A stretch of DNA of 64,000 nt from Paratinospora sagittata (lineage: Eukaryota > Streptophyta > Magnoliopsida > Ranunculales > Menispermaceae), in NCBI GenBank assembly GCA_035771175.1, contig JAYMFD010001518.1, forward strand, positions 29,368-93,367. The letters are read 5' to 3'. Position 1 is the stretch's first letter; each line of letters starts with the position of its first letter. This document shows positions 46,882 to 60,029 of this stretch, piece after piece. The translations under genes and the position numbers were made by a program. The notes beneath the pieces were generated by a model. It was not told the DNA's origin. It searched no databases and saw nothing but the letters and a program-made list of their open reading frames with translations.

Positions 46882-49371
46882 TGACGCCCCGAAAATTATT
46901 TCATCTAGCCCATAATCCAATTGCATTTTGCCCAAACTCAATGTGTTGCCTTGAAATGTTTGGTGTTTGTTTGATGGTTGTTTAATGTTTGTATATTTGA
47001 TGCTTGATAATGTATATAAATATGTGCATTATAAATTGTATATGGGTCATGTTAAATTAAAGTATAATGCATATGTTATTATTTATGCATGGGCCCATTA
47101 AACCATGAATTGATATGGGTTAGGATTGATTGAATAAAAGGATAAATGAGAATGAAAATTTGGTGTATTAAATGGATTGGACATTTAAAATACATGGGAG
47201 CATGAGATTGGTTAAAGTACATGTGGTTGGTATGGGTAGTATGAGACCAACACATGTCAAATTAGTGCATGAGAATGGACAAGTGTCCCATGCCCCATTT
47301 CTCTTCTCCAATACATGTCAAGTTGGTGCATGAAAATGGACAAGTGTCCCATGCCCCATATCTCTTCTCCAACACATGTCAAGTTGGTGCATGAGACCAA
47401 CACATGTCAAGTTGGTGCATGAGAATGGACAAGTGTCCCATGCCCCATTTCTCTTCTCCACTACATGTCAAGTTGGTGCATGAAAATGGACAAGTGTCCC
47501 ATGCCCCATTTCTCCTCTCCAACACATGTCAAGGTTGGTGCATGAGAGTGGACAAGCGTCCCATGCCCTACTTTTCTCTTCTCCAAGGAAGTCCTAGAGG
47601 GTGAGATGAGTAGAGAGAAAGGAAAAAAAAGAAGAGAAAGGAAAGAAGAAGAGAAAGAAAAAGGGAGATGCTTTGAGGAAAATCTCAGCAACGTTTTCAT
47701 CATAGAGCTGGATCTTCGGGATATATAGTCAAATTGAGCTCAAACTTCGTCAGCAAGTTCGTAGCTTATGGTTATTCATTCTGGTCGGTGGAGATCTTGA
47801 TTGGAGTTTTCGTTTGAAAGATATAACCTCCCAAACAAAGCTGGTCGGAAAGCCTGGATTTCTCACGTAGTTTAGATCAAAATAATAGATTTCTCGCGTA
47901 GTTTCACACCTGATTGTTATGCATTATGAACGGTTGAGATGTTGGTGGGTTAAGTATTTTGTGTGCTATAGTCATCTGATTTCAAGTATTTGCAGCAAAA
48001 AAGGAGAAATTGTCTGATAAGAGACTTGTTCATCAAAGAATCTTATCTTTTCAGTCCACCGTTGGATTGAGCTGAGTTTTGGACAGTAGGTTTGCCTCTT
48101 AAAATAACTCCATCTGTATGGTTCATTTTGTGATTAAATATTTATGTTGGCAGCTTGATACATCTGAACATAATATTAAATGGAAAATTTGTAGGGTTGT
48201 TTGTATTAGACCTAAATTTAGAATATGAACTTAGACTTTCCAAATAGCTTGCATGTCAACTATGTTGACCTAGTTGCCATTGTTGATGAACCCATGATGC
48301 AAAATCAGTGATATACATGGCTGAACATGGTGACCTAGTGTAAATAGGCAATATGGCCTAAGTATGGAAATTTTCATATTTTAGGGCTTTAGATGCTTTT
48401 GGCCTAGAATCATTGAATTGATGCAATTTATGTCTAATTAAACATGATTAAGGTTGATTATGCCACTGATTTGGTGGTTGTGACCATATCAAGGGTTAGG
48501 CCTACTTGTGATCAAATGACCCAATTTGGGCATGTTTATGCCTAAGGAATTGAAAATCAGTATTTTTGATTAATTGAATGGTTTATGAATGAGAACTATG
48601 CATTAGAGGCCTAAGTCATGTGATTTGAGTTGAATGATGAGATTAGATGGGATTTAGGCCTATTGTCTATATGTGGGCTGATTTTGGGTTGATGTGTAAT
48701 GTCTATGTGATTGAGCATAGAAATTGATGTATGGTTGGATATTGATGAATGTTTCAGGACCTTGATTGGGTTGATTCGGTTTGGTGTCCGTGTGTGGTTA
48801 GATACTCTCGCGAGGCTTGGTAGTGAGTAGACTTCATTTATGATTATATCTTTTATGTCATCATATCACTTATACATATTGTATGTTGAAAGCATGAATG
48901 TGTCCTAATGTTTTGAATGATGCATTGATTTGAGAAAACCTTATGACTTTGGTTGGGCCCATCTATCTGGCTAATAGGGGGACTTAACCTTGTCATAGGA
49001 GGGCTTTAAAAAGGAAATATTTGGGGATGAGAACGGTACGGTGAAATAGACGTGCACTAGTAACCCCAAATTAACATGATTGGGGATGAGAACGGTACGG
49101 TGAAATAGACGTGCACTAGTAACCCCAATGCATGTGGAATGTGGATCCAAATTGATAAGCTTTTACTTGCATCGAACTTATTATAAATGCTTGATATCTA
49201 TATGTTACGAGCTTTTAATCATGCTACACATTGACATGCATACATGATATTTATTGATGAGTATTGATAGCATATTTGAATTCTATTCACTGAGCACCGT
49301 TGGCTCACCCGCATTTTCCTCTTTCAGGTCCTTCTGTCCTGAATAAGGGCAAAAGAGTGGTCATATCTTGA
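46882..49371 (+). repeat. 3' LTR of element C, truncated
   Basis: It begins TGACGCCCCGAAAATT (the first bases of TGTGACG are altered) and matches 21221-23765 of the solo LTR. It then ends abruptly after ..gtggtcatatcttgag, about 475 bp short. The minisatellite is at 47250-47590. It has the two-copy repeat of about 60 bp at 49020-49130. Near 48364-48404 it holds a segment absent from the solo LTR at the matching place. Confidence 0.9.
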
Positions 49372-50393
49372 GGGTGAGCCAACGGTGCCCAGTGAATAGA
49401 ATTCAAATATGCTATCAATACTCATCAATAAATACCATGTATGCATGTCAATGTGTAGCATGATTAAAAGCTCATAACATATAGATATCAAGCATTTATA
49501 ATAAGTTTGATGCAAGTAAAAGCTTATCAATTTGAATCCACATTCCACATGCATTGGGGTTACTAGTGCACATCTATTTCACCGTACCGTTCTCATCCCC
49601 AAATATTTCCTTTTTAAAACCCTCCTATGACAAGGTTAAGTCCCCCTATTAGCCAGATAGATGGGCCCAACCAAAGTCATAAGGTTTTCTCAAATCAATG
49701 CATCATTCAAAACATTAGGACACATTCATGCTTTCAACATACAATATATATAAGTGATATGATGACATAAAAGATATAATCATAAATGAAGTCTACTCAC
49801 AACCAAGCCTCGCGAGAATATCTAACCACACAAGGCCACCAAACCGAATCAACCCAATCAAGATTCTGAAACATTCATCAATATCCAACCATACATCAAT
49901 TTCTATGCTCAATCACATAGACATTACACATCAACCCAAAATCAGTCCATATATAGACAATAGGCCTAAATCCCATCTAATCCCATCATTCAACTCAAAT
50001 CACATGACTTAGGCCTCTAATGCATAGTTCTCATTCATAAACCATTCTATTAATCAAAAATACTGATTTTCAATTCCTTAGGCATAAACATGCTCAAATT
50101 GGGCCATTTGATCACAAGTAGGCCTAACCCATGATATGGTCACAACCACCAAATCAGTAGCATAATCAACCCTAATCATGCTTAATTAAACATAAGTTGC
50201 ATCAATTCAATGATTTTAGGCCAAAAGCATCAAAAGCCCTAAAATATGAAATTCTTCATACTTAGGCCATATTGCCGATTTACACTAGGTCACCATGTTC
50301 AGCCAGGTATATCACTAATTTTGCATCATGGGTTCATCAACAATGGCAACTAGATCAACATAGTTGACATGCAAGCTATTTGGAAAGGTCTAA

Positions 50394-52897
50394 TGTAACA
50401 CCCCATAGTTTTAATTAAATACATACGTTGAATTACGTATATATCAAGATGTATAATATGCGTATTTTATTCGTAAGAGGCAAATATACGTGTGCATGAA
50501 ATACATGTTATATTTAAGGAATAGGAGCAAATAAATAAAATTATTAAGTAAAGAATATAAGTTTTATTAGTTGAATGGGTTGGTTAATTACATATGTGAA
50601 TTGAGTTATAAATTAAATTAAGAAAATGGTGTAGATTGAAATTGAATTATTAAATGAATTATATAAATGAGATGAGTTGAATTCAATGAAATTTGATGGA
50701 GGAGTTGGATATTAAGCCAAGCCTAGGTGCATTTGATCATACTTTATATAAAATATCATCTCATTTCATTTCTACTCTATACCCCTCACCAACGTTTAAA
50801 ATAAAAACGAAGAAGAAGAGAAAACGTGTAAAAAAAATAAAAAGGAAAAGAGAAGTTGCAGAAAGAAGAACGAGCGGACGGAGAGAAGAAGGAGAAGAAG
50901 AAAAAGGGGAAACGCGGGATTCGCGTCAAATTCGGACCCGTGGTAAGTGATTGTCACTCTATTTCTTCGTGGACTTGATATCTAAGCTAGATGTAACATT
51001 TGTTTCAGAGTAATTTTTGTTGTGGGAGCCGTTTTACGACGTTTTCAAAAATTGGGGTTTTGACCCAACGTGAATGAAAATCCGCTAGGAAGGTTGGAAA
51101 ACACTTCCTAGGCTGTAGGAACCTTAAATATATGGTTAGATTGAATTTATGTGTTCATTTGGAATTTTTATAGTCGTTTGAAGTTTGTTGGAATTTAGAG
51201 TTTAGATTCGAGATCATTTGAATCATTTAAAACCTGATGAAACTCCAGTTTAAGGCTATAGAATGGTAGAATGCACTGTTGCGAGTCCATCAATACTAAT
51301 TTCATGATTTTTGGAGACCGTTTGACAATTTTAGTAAAAATTTACAAGTTTCCAATGAATAGTGATGACATGAACAGTGACGTGAATAATACTATGATCA
51401 TATCTAGTGATTAAAATGGAATTAGATTCCAATGAAACTCGGGTTTGAGATCATATAATCATAGAGAATTGAATTCCGGACGTTTCGATGTTAAGATCAT
51501 GATTTTTGGATATGATTTGATATTTTTAGTAACTAAATATATGGTTTTGGTGAGTAAAATTTACTGTCGTGACCTTCACGAACGTGTAAAACCTCAATAA
51601 AATACCTGTTGAAGGTAGTAGAAGGATAGAATGACTGATTTTACACGTCTCGATGTGAACAGAATAATTTTAGGAAAGTTATATATTTTTAATAAAATTG
51701 ATATATGTTCCAGTAGAAAAATAAACTGAGAATTAGTGAAAATATGAATTGGAACTCTCTTTTCACCGTTCTTTCTTGTGAAAATATTTAGATTGACCAC
51801 AGAAACGAGATAGTAGTTTCTTCAACTGTTTATGAGTTTTAAAGTGAGTTGGAATCTAAATTCACATAATAGGTATAAGAGTATTCAGGTTGATCTTTAT
51901 TCTTAATGATTTGAAGTGAGTTGAGAAATTGAAGATGTAAATAGATATGACTAAATGAAATTTAATTATGGAGTAGTTGTGACAGGTTAAGTTAGTTGGA
52001 TTTATGGATTTAAATTGGAGCTGGACTCGAAAGCGACGGGGATGGTATTTAAGTTGAAAATTCCTGTACTGTGAGTATATTTTCTTGATTTTGGTTCTTG
52101 TATGGCATTTTAAATATATGAAATGTTTGAATGTAAATATGTTATGCATATAATGTTGCATTGGGTTTTAATTTGCATTCATAAATGATTTCTTTTTAGC
52201 ATTGGAGCATGTAAGACTTGGAAAGGCAAGTTGGTGTCATTTCGTTAGGAATTAGACCCGGATGAGTGTTATGCGTAACCTCATTGTCAGTAAACCTGTC
52301 CTAACAAGGATTGGAGATCCCTGAAGTGACTGTGAATTGGGTAATGAGAGGCTGTGACTACCTTGTAACGTCCATACAAGGGTTAGACCCGCTCTCTTGC
52401 CTTGAAGGAGGGAGATTGTGGATTTTGTGGAAAAAAAGAATGCATTGTTTTCTTCAAAACCCATGAAATTATGTTGTTTACATGTATAATATATTTGTTG
52501 AATGATGCATGTGTTTAATACTTGTTTGAAATGATTTTAAATGCCATATTTTCCTAAATGCATATAATTGTCATATCAAGAAATATATTCACTGAGTTGT
52601 TAATTGCTCACTCCATTTCCTCCAATATTTCAGGTATTGAGTCGAAGGAAAAATGAAAAATTCGTGAGTGATAATCACGTGAGCCTTCGTCTGGTATGTA
52701 TATGGACGCATTGGAGGATATGGGTTATATTTTTGTTATTTTGATATGTAGAATTATCACATACTATATATTTAACATTACCTAGATGGGTTGTGAGGTA
52801 GTGTTATACTATGCTTGTGATAATGAAATGAGATGATCACATATATTGATCAGGTGAGGATTTGATGTGTGAATGAATGGAATGATTAGATCTATTA
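50394..52897 (+). repeat. 5' LTR of element E, 3'-truncated
   Basis: It is colinear with 55975-58442 of the 3' LTR and lacks the last 207 bp, including the palindromic TATAC cluster. A GA-rich block lies at 50805-50915. The 3' LTR lacks a few segments present here (for example near 52230-52260). Confidence 0.9.
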
Positions 52898-55800
52898 TCA
52901 ATCTAAAAAAAAAAAGACACGAGATGTGTTAATCTCCAGTTAGTCGATATGGAATGCCCGAATATGTTTTATCAATGTGACTCCACCAGATTTTAGAGAA
53001 TAAATGAAAGTAAATACAAGACCAGATCCACAGATTAGTAAGACGTTGATAACAGGTGTGATCAACATTTTGTTATTGTGTATATTCTGATGTATTGTTG
53101 GATCTCCCTGGTCTTGTACCTCTGGTGATATGGTAGACAAATTGTATTATGTTCTGTTATAATAGTAGATCATTGATTGTGAATATGCCTACAGGAGAAA
53201 GATCTACCATGATATGGTTAGCAAATATTATGTGTAATAAATATGAGGGTCATCAAGTAATTATGGACTTTAGAATATGAAGTTTTTGGAATTAGATGTT
53301 TTGTTGGATATGATTGGCTGGCTACCTCTCATGCCAGGTGGAGCGTCTCTCCGAAAAGAAGTAATATTCTGAATAAGTGGAAAATGGATACCCTCAAAAT
53401 CTTCTATCTCAGATAAGATGGTTATTGACGAGGAAATGGAGAATATGGCTAGTACAAAGCCATTTAGAGTAACGTAATAAGGCATGCAGTTGATTAAAAT
53501 TCCTGTGGTGAGCTGGTATATTGGAGTATTCTCTGATGAATTATTCAAATTGCTACCTAGACAGGAGATTGATAGCATATAAAACTGATGTCAGTATGAT
53601 ATGCATTCCTTCATATAAAGAGTACCTGAGGAATTGTGGTGTAAGTAAATGTGTTAATGAGCAAAAGATTTATTATCCTTGATATGCCACCTTGGAGAGC
53701 ATTTGTGATAAGATGAAAAAAAGGTATAGTGAAATATGTTTAAGTATGAATTACTGTTAACTGAGCAGGGTAATATTAAATAAGGAATATCCTTTACAAT
53801 GGATAGATGGTCGAATTCGATTAACTAAATGGAGCCAAAATTTCTTTAAGATCATTTTGAGATCTAGGCACCATCAGTTAAGAATTCGAGAAAAAGATGT
53901 AATGCAAACTATTTGAAGACAAGATATGAATATTATGACATTTTGGTAACCTTGATTAATGTGTCAATCACGTTTATAGGATTGATGCAGTGGGTATATG
54001 AACTATGAACCATATCTTGATTATTACATAGTCTTCGATGATGATATATGCAATTGTCCCAAGAAATGAGAAGAGCATGAATTGCACCTCGGAATTATCT
54101 TGTAGTCACTGAGAGAGCACCGATTGAGTGCCAAGCTCGGTGAATGTGAGTTTTGAATATAATTGAGATGCGAATTTTTAGATCACATGGCTAGTTTAAA
54201 TAGTATCTTTAAGGATGTTGGGAAGGTCAAAGTGATCGTAGAACTGTTAAAACTGATTTAAATTATGGAAATCAGAAGTTCTCTGGTATTAGTTGTGTGT
54301 TATAGATGTTTGTGGAGGTCTCCTTAACGATAACTATTCGTGGAAGAATCCTTAAAGTTGACTTTTCCACTCACGAAACTAAACCAGACAAATGGTGCGT
54401 ATTGTGTGGACCGTTGTGCATGGGAAAGCTCTCACAGTATTAAATGGTATTACTATTTCTAGAATCTGGAAGTAATTGTGATTGATGAATATCACGTCAA
54501 GATCTAGGTTGTGCATTGATACAAAAGGATAGGTTAATTACTTGGGTCTCTAGCTATTTGGTAGTGCACAAGAATAACTATCCTGAGAGTGAATAGAAAT
54601 TTGTTGGTAGTTAATAATGAGAGCATTGCTTTTATAATAAAAAGGTCACATTATCCTCAGCTTTTAAGAGTCTGAAGTAATTATTTGAACGGAAAGAAAC
54701 TAAATATGAGGTAATAAATGTGGCAAGAATTTCCGAGGGATTTGATTTTATATTGAATTATTATCCTGGGAAAGGCCAATATGTTGCTGAGACATTGAGC
54801 AGGAAACAGGCTGAAACTGGAGTAATATCTATAAGTTAGCCATAAATAGAGATTGTTGTGAGTGAGAGTTACAGTTATAAGTGTACTCTCTATTACTCCA
54901 TGTGTTGATATTTGTGCTCGAATGCAGGTTCAGCTGAGTGATACTCATATTCAGAGAGTAAAATTTATGATGAGACGAGTATGATAACAGTATGAAAGAT
55001 TATGGAATTAATAATATGGATTGTATTAATTAAAGATGGGATTCAAATGGTATCTTATGGGTTATGGGTAGAAATGATACCAATTGGATAACCATTAGTG
55101 GACTGATAAGTCTGCGTATTCTTCCAATGAACACCAGAATTCTATTGATAGACTGCGCATATTGTATATGTGTGAGATAAGGAGATTTTATGGGAGTACT
55201 CAAATATTTGTCATGTCGGATTAAGATCCGAAGATTGTGTCGAGATCTGATATATGATGCAGACTCAATTTGGTACTCATCTCCTTCTTAGCGTGATATT
55301 TTATTCTCAGACTGGTTGACAGACGGAGAGAGAGAGTGACTTTGATGCTTGCGAGCATGCTCGGGTCTGGCATACGTGAATTTTGGTGGAAGTTGGAAGG
55401 AATATTATATGTGTGTAAACGTATTTGTATAAATAGCTATTATAATAACATAATGATGGCACTCTAAAAGTTTGATAGTAAGCCTTATAGATCTCCAACT
55501 TGTTGATTTGAAAGTGTGAAGTTATAGTTATTGGTGCCACAGGATATTATTAAATACACAAGTTTGGTATATAAGCCTTGAAATGTATTGTGGCTGACTC
55601 AGTTTTGCTAAGGGTCTTACCACAGAAAAGCCAAATGAGATTTGGAATGAAAAGAAAGCTCGCACCGCGATTTGTTGGACCATTAGAGATCCTTGATAGG
55701 ATAGGTCCATTGGCTTACCGATTTGCTCTACTGTCACAGTGGATATGTGTCCGTACTATTTTCTATATAATGATGTTGAGGAAATGTCATTCGGATTCCA

Positions 55801-55974
55801 TATATGTTATGGATATAACTCAACTCTAAGTTGGGGAGGATACTACGTATTAAGAAGAGCAAACATGGGAGCGAAAATATAAAATGCGGGAGCAGTTTTC
55901 TGAAATTGAGTATCACTTGAGGACTATTCCTTGATTTTAAATTTCGAGGACGAAATTCCTTAAGTTGGGGAGAT
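52898..55974 (+). pseudogene. Heavily decayed pol of element E
   Basis: Many stops and shifts occur, but family words survive in the expected order. Protease-like GYDWLA near 53310. RT words HHQLRIREKDVMQT near 53870-53910 and LREHRLSAKLGECEF near 54110-54150. An RNase H tether-like YYPGK..AETLSRKQAE near 54760-54815. Integrase words (..PMNTRI.. near 55125). The longest open stretch is 55578-55829, the integrase C-terminal module (QMRFGMKRKLAPRFVGPLEILDRIGPLAYR). A chromodomain-like tail (EEQTWERKYKMREQF) follows at about 55850. This is the oldest-looking internal region of the window. Confidence 0.75.
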
Positions 55975-58649
55975 TGTAACATCCCGTAGTTTTAATTAAA
56001 TACATATGTTGAATTACACGTATATCGAGATGTATAATACGCGTATTTTATACGTAAGAGGCAAATATACGCGTGCATGAAATACATGCTATATTTAAGG
56101 AATATGAGCAAATAAATAAAATTATTAAATAAAGAATATAAGTTTTGTTAGTTGAATGAGTTGGTTAATTACATATGTGAATTGAGTTATAAATTAAATT
56201 AAGAAAATGGTGTAGATTGAAATTGAATTATTAAATGAATTATATAAATGAGATGAGTTGAATTCAATGAAATTTGATGGAGGAGTTGGATATTAAGCCA
56301 AGCCTAGGTGCATTTGATCATATTTTATATAAAATATCATCTCATTTCATTTCTAATCTATACCCCTCACCAACGTTTAAAATAAAAAAGAAGAAGAAGA
56401 AGAAGAGAAAACGTGTAAAAAAAAATAAAAAGGAAAAGAGAAGTTGCAGAAAGAAGAACGAGTGGACGGAGAGAAGAAGGAGAAGAAGAAAAATGGGAAA
56501 CGCGGGATTTGCTTCAAATTCGGACCAGCGGTAAGTGATTTTCACTCTATTTCTTCGTGAACTTGATATCTAAGCTAGATGTAACCTTTCTTTCGGAGTA
56601 ATTTTTGTTGTGGGAGCCGTTTTACGGCGTTTTCAAAATTTGGGATTTTGACCCAACATGAATGAAAATCAGCTAGGAAGGTTGGAAAACACTTCCTAGG
56701 CTGTAGGAACCTTAAATATATGGTTAGATTGAATTTATGTGTTCATTTGGAATTTTTATAGTCGTTTGAAGTTTGTTGGAATTTAGAGTTTAGATTGGAG
56801 ACCATTTGAATCATTTAAAACCTGATGAAACTCCAGTTTAAGGCTATAGAATGGTAGAATGCACTGTTGCGAGTCCATCGATACTAATTTCATGATTTTT
56901 GGAGACCGTTTGACAATTTTAGTAAAAATTTACATGTTTTCAATGAATAGTGATGACGTGAATAGTACTATGATCATATCCAGTGAATAAAATGGAATTA
57001 GAAAACAATGAAACTCCGGTTTGAGATCATAGAATCGTAGAGAATTGAATTCCGGACGTTTCGATGTTAAGATCATGATTTTTGGATATGATTTGATGTT
57101 TTTAGTAACTAAATATATCGTTTTGGTGAGTAAAATTCACTGTCGTGACCTTCGCGAACGTGTAAAACCTTAATAAAATACGTGTTGAAGGTAGTAGAAG
57201 GATAGAATGACTGATTTTACACGTCTCGATGTAAACAGAATAATTTTAGGAAAGTTATATATTTTTAATAAAATTGATATATGTTCCAGTTGAAAAATAA
57301 ACTGAAAATTAGTGAAAATTTGAATTGGAACTCTATTTTCACTGTTCTTTCTTGTAAAAATATCTAGATTGACCATAAAAACGAGATAGTAGTTTCTTCA
57401 ACTGTTTATGAGTTTTAAAGTGAGTTGGAATCTAAATTCACATAATGGGTATATGAGTATTCAGGTTGATTTTTATTCTTAATGATTTGTAGTGAGTTGA
57501 GAAATTGAAGATGTAAATAGATATGACTAAATGAAATTTAATTATGGAGTGGTTGTGACAGGTTAAGTTAGTTGGATTTATGGATTTAAATTGGAGCTGG
57601 ACTCGAAAGAGATGGGGATGGTATTTAAGTTGAAAATTCGTGTACTGTGAGTATATTTTCTTGATTTTGGTTCTTGTATGACATTTTAAATATATGAAGT
57701 GTTTGAATGTAAATATGTTATGAATATAATGTTGCATTGGGTTTTAATTTGCATTCATAAATGATTTCTTTTTAGCATTGGAGCCTGTAAGACTTACAAA
57801 GGCAAGTTGGTGTTATGCGTAACCTCATTGTCAGTAGGCCTGTCCTAACAAGGATTGGAGATCCTTGAAATGACTGTGAATTGGGTAATGAGAGGTTGTG
57901 ACTACCTTGTAACGTCCATACAAGGGTTAGACCCGTTCTCTTGCCTTGAAGGAGGGAGATTGTGGATTTTGTGGAAAAAAAGAATGCATTGTTTTCTTCA
58001 AAACCCATGAAATTATGTTGTTTACATGTATAATATATTTGTTGAATGATGCATGTGTTTAATACTTGTTTGAAATGATTTTAAATGCCATATTTTCCTA
58101 AATGCATATAATTGCCATATCAAGAAATATATTCATTGAGTTGTTGATTGCTCACTCCATTTCCTCCATTATTTCAGGTATTGAGTCGAAGGAAAAATGA
58201 AAAATCCGTGAGTGATAATCACGTGAGCCTTCGTCTGGTATGTATATGGACGCATTGGAGGATATGGGTTATATTTTTGTTATTTTGATATGTAGAATTA
58301 TCACATACTATATATTTAACATCACGTAGATGGGTTGTGGGGTAATGTTATACTATGCTTGTGATAATGAAATGAGATGATCAGATATATTGATCAGGTG
58401 AGGATTTGATGTGTGAATGAATGGAATGATTAAATATATCTATATTGGATTTGATTTGTAATATATTTGGAAAAAAATGTGAAATGTCCATTTTATGGGG
58501 AGGTGCTGTCAAAATTTTTGAAAATTATTGGAATTTTTTGTGAATGCCCGTTGAGGCTGACAGTGTATTATATACTGTATATGGGTATGTACAGTGTATA
58601 GTATACTGTGGCGGTCATGACGTCAGCCTACGTCGGGGGTGTCGTCACA
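55975..58649 (+). repeat. 3' LTR of element E
   Basis: A complete 2675-bp LTR, from TGTAACATCCCGTAG to ..GTCGTCACA, that defines the family together with the solo LTR at 24742-27413. It contains a GA-rich block at 56385-56500. Near the end (58560-58649) it has imperfect palindromes (acagtgtatagtatactgt) and a TGACGTCA box. Confidence 0.93.
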
Positions 58650-60029
58650 TCTAAGTTCATATTCTAAATTTAGGTCTAATACAAGCAACCCTACCAATTC
58701 TTCATTTAATATTCTGTTCATTCAGATGTATCAATCTACTAACAGAAATATTTAATCACAAAATTAACCCTACAGATTGAAGTATGTTAAGAAACAAACC
58801 TTCTGTCCAAAAATCAGCTCAATCCAACAGTGGACCAAAAAGATAAGCCTCTTTGATGAACAAGTTTCTAATCAGACAATTTGTCCTTTCCTGCTACAAA
58901 TACTCGACCTCAGATGACTATATCACACAACATACTTAACCCATAAACATCTCTACCGTTCACAATGCAGACAGATCAGTTGTAAACCACATTCCAAATA
59001 TCATATCCATCTGACGGTAGATTTAGGAGATCTATTAATTTGATCTAAACTGCGCGAGAAATCCAGACTTTCCGAGCAGCTTTGTTTGAGAGGTTATATC
59101 TCTTAGACGAGATTTCCAATCAAGATCTCCACCGACTAGAATGAATACCCATAAGATACAAACTTGTTGACAAATTTTGAGCTCAATCTGACCATATGGG
59201 ACCAAGATCCATCTCCTTGATTAAAACGTTGTTGAGACTTTCCTCAAAGCAACTCCCTCTTTCTTTCTCTTCTTCTTTCCTTTCTCTTCTTTTTTTCCTT
59301 TCTCTCCACTCATCTCACCCTCTAGGACTTCCTTGGGGAAGAGAAGTAGGACATGGGACACTTGTACACTCTCATGCACCAACCTTGACATGTGTTGGAG
59401 AGGAGAAATGGGGCATGGGACACTTGTCCATTTTCATGCACCAACTTGGCATGTATTGGAGAAGAGAAATGGGGCATGGGACACTTGTCCATTCTCATGC
59501 ACCAACTTGACATGTGTTGGTCTCATACACCAACTTGACATGTATTGGAGAAGAGAAATGGGGCATGGGACACTTGTCCATTCTCATGCACCAACTTGAC
59601 ATGTGTTGGAGAAAAGAAATGGGGCATGGGACACTTGTCCATTCTCATGCACTAACTTGACATGTGTTGGTCTCATACTACCCATACCAACCACATGTAC
59701 TTTAACCAATCTCATGCTTCCATGTATTTTAAATGTCCAATCCATTTAATACACCAAATTTTCATTCTCATTTATCCTTTTATTCAATCAATCCTAACCC
59801 ATATCAATTCATGGTTTAATGGGCCCATGCATAAATAATAAAACATGCATTATACTTTAATTTAACATGACTCATATACAATTTATAATGCACATATTTA
59901 TATACATTATCAAGCATCAAATATACAACATTAAACAAACATTAAACATATCGAGGCAAACACATAGAGTTTGGGCAAAATGCAATTGGGTTATGGGCTA
60001 GATGAAATAATATTCGGGGCGTCACAGTT

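Larger units (their letters stand above)
39644..49371 (+). mobile_element. Element C: 5'-truncated family-2 chromovirus with nested insertions
   Basis: Plus-oriented element beginning inside RT and running through RNase H, integrase, chromodomain, PPT and a 3' LTR that is itself truncated. Two family-1 insertions split it: a solo LTR (40100-41061, duplication catcg) and element D (42709-46632, duplication ggaac). Removing both restores a continuous pol. Gag, protease and the 5' LTR are not in the window. Confidence 0.9.
50394..58649 (+). mobile_element. Element E: degenerate family-3 chromovirus
   Basis: An 8256-bp element from TGTAACACCCC to ..GGTGTCGTCACA. The perfect duplication tctaa is at 50389-50393 and 58650-58654, and it sits inside the inverted family-2 LTR. 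5' LTR 50394-52897 (end missing), decayed internal region 52898-55974, PPT aagttggggagat at 55962-55974, 3' LTR 55975-58649. PBS and gag are deleted at about 52897. Confidence 0.93.
49372..60024 (-). repeat. Inverted family-2 LTR, split by element E
   Basis: 49372-50393 plus 58655-60024 together are about 2.39 kb of family-2 LTR in minus orientation. They run back from LTR position 23700 (solo LTR numbering) to the LTR terminus CGTCACA at 60024. With 46882-49310 it forms an inverted repeat with a 61-bp spacer. It has only one copy of the roughly 60-bp gatgagaacggtacg repeat (49555-49620), while the plus arm has two, so it derives from a different LTR copy. The inverted minisatellite lies at 59335-59665. 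Confidence 0.9.

Noticed and set aside
47404..47604. Open frames rich in Cys/Met/Pro in family-2 LTR (also 59333-59599)
   Set aside because: They are translations of the roughly 61/89-bp minisatellite, differ in frame and end between copies, and lie inside an LTR.
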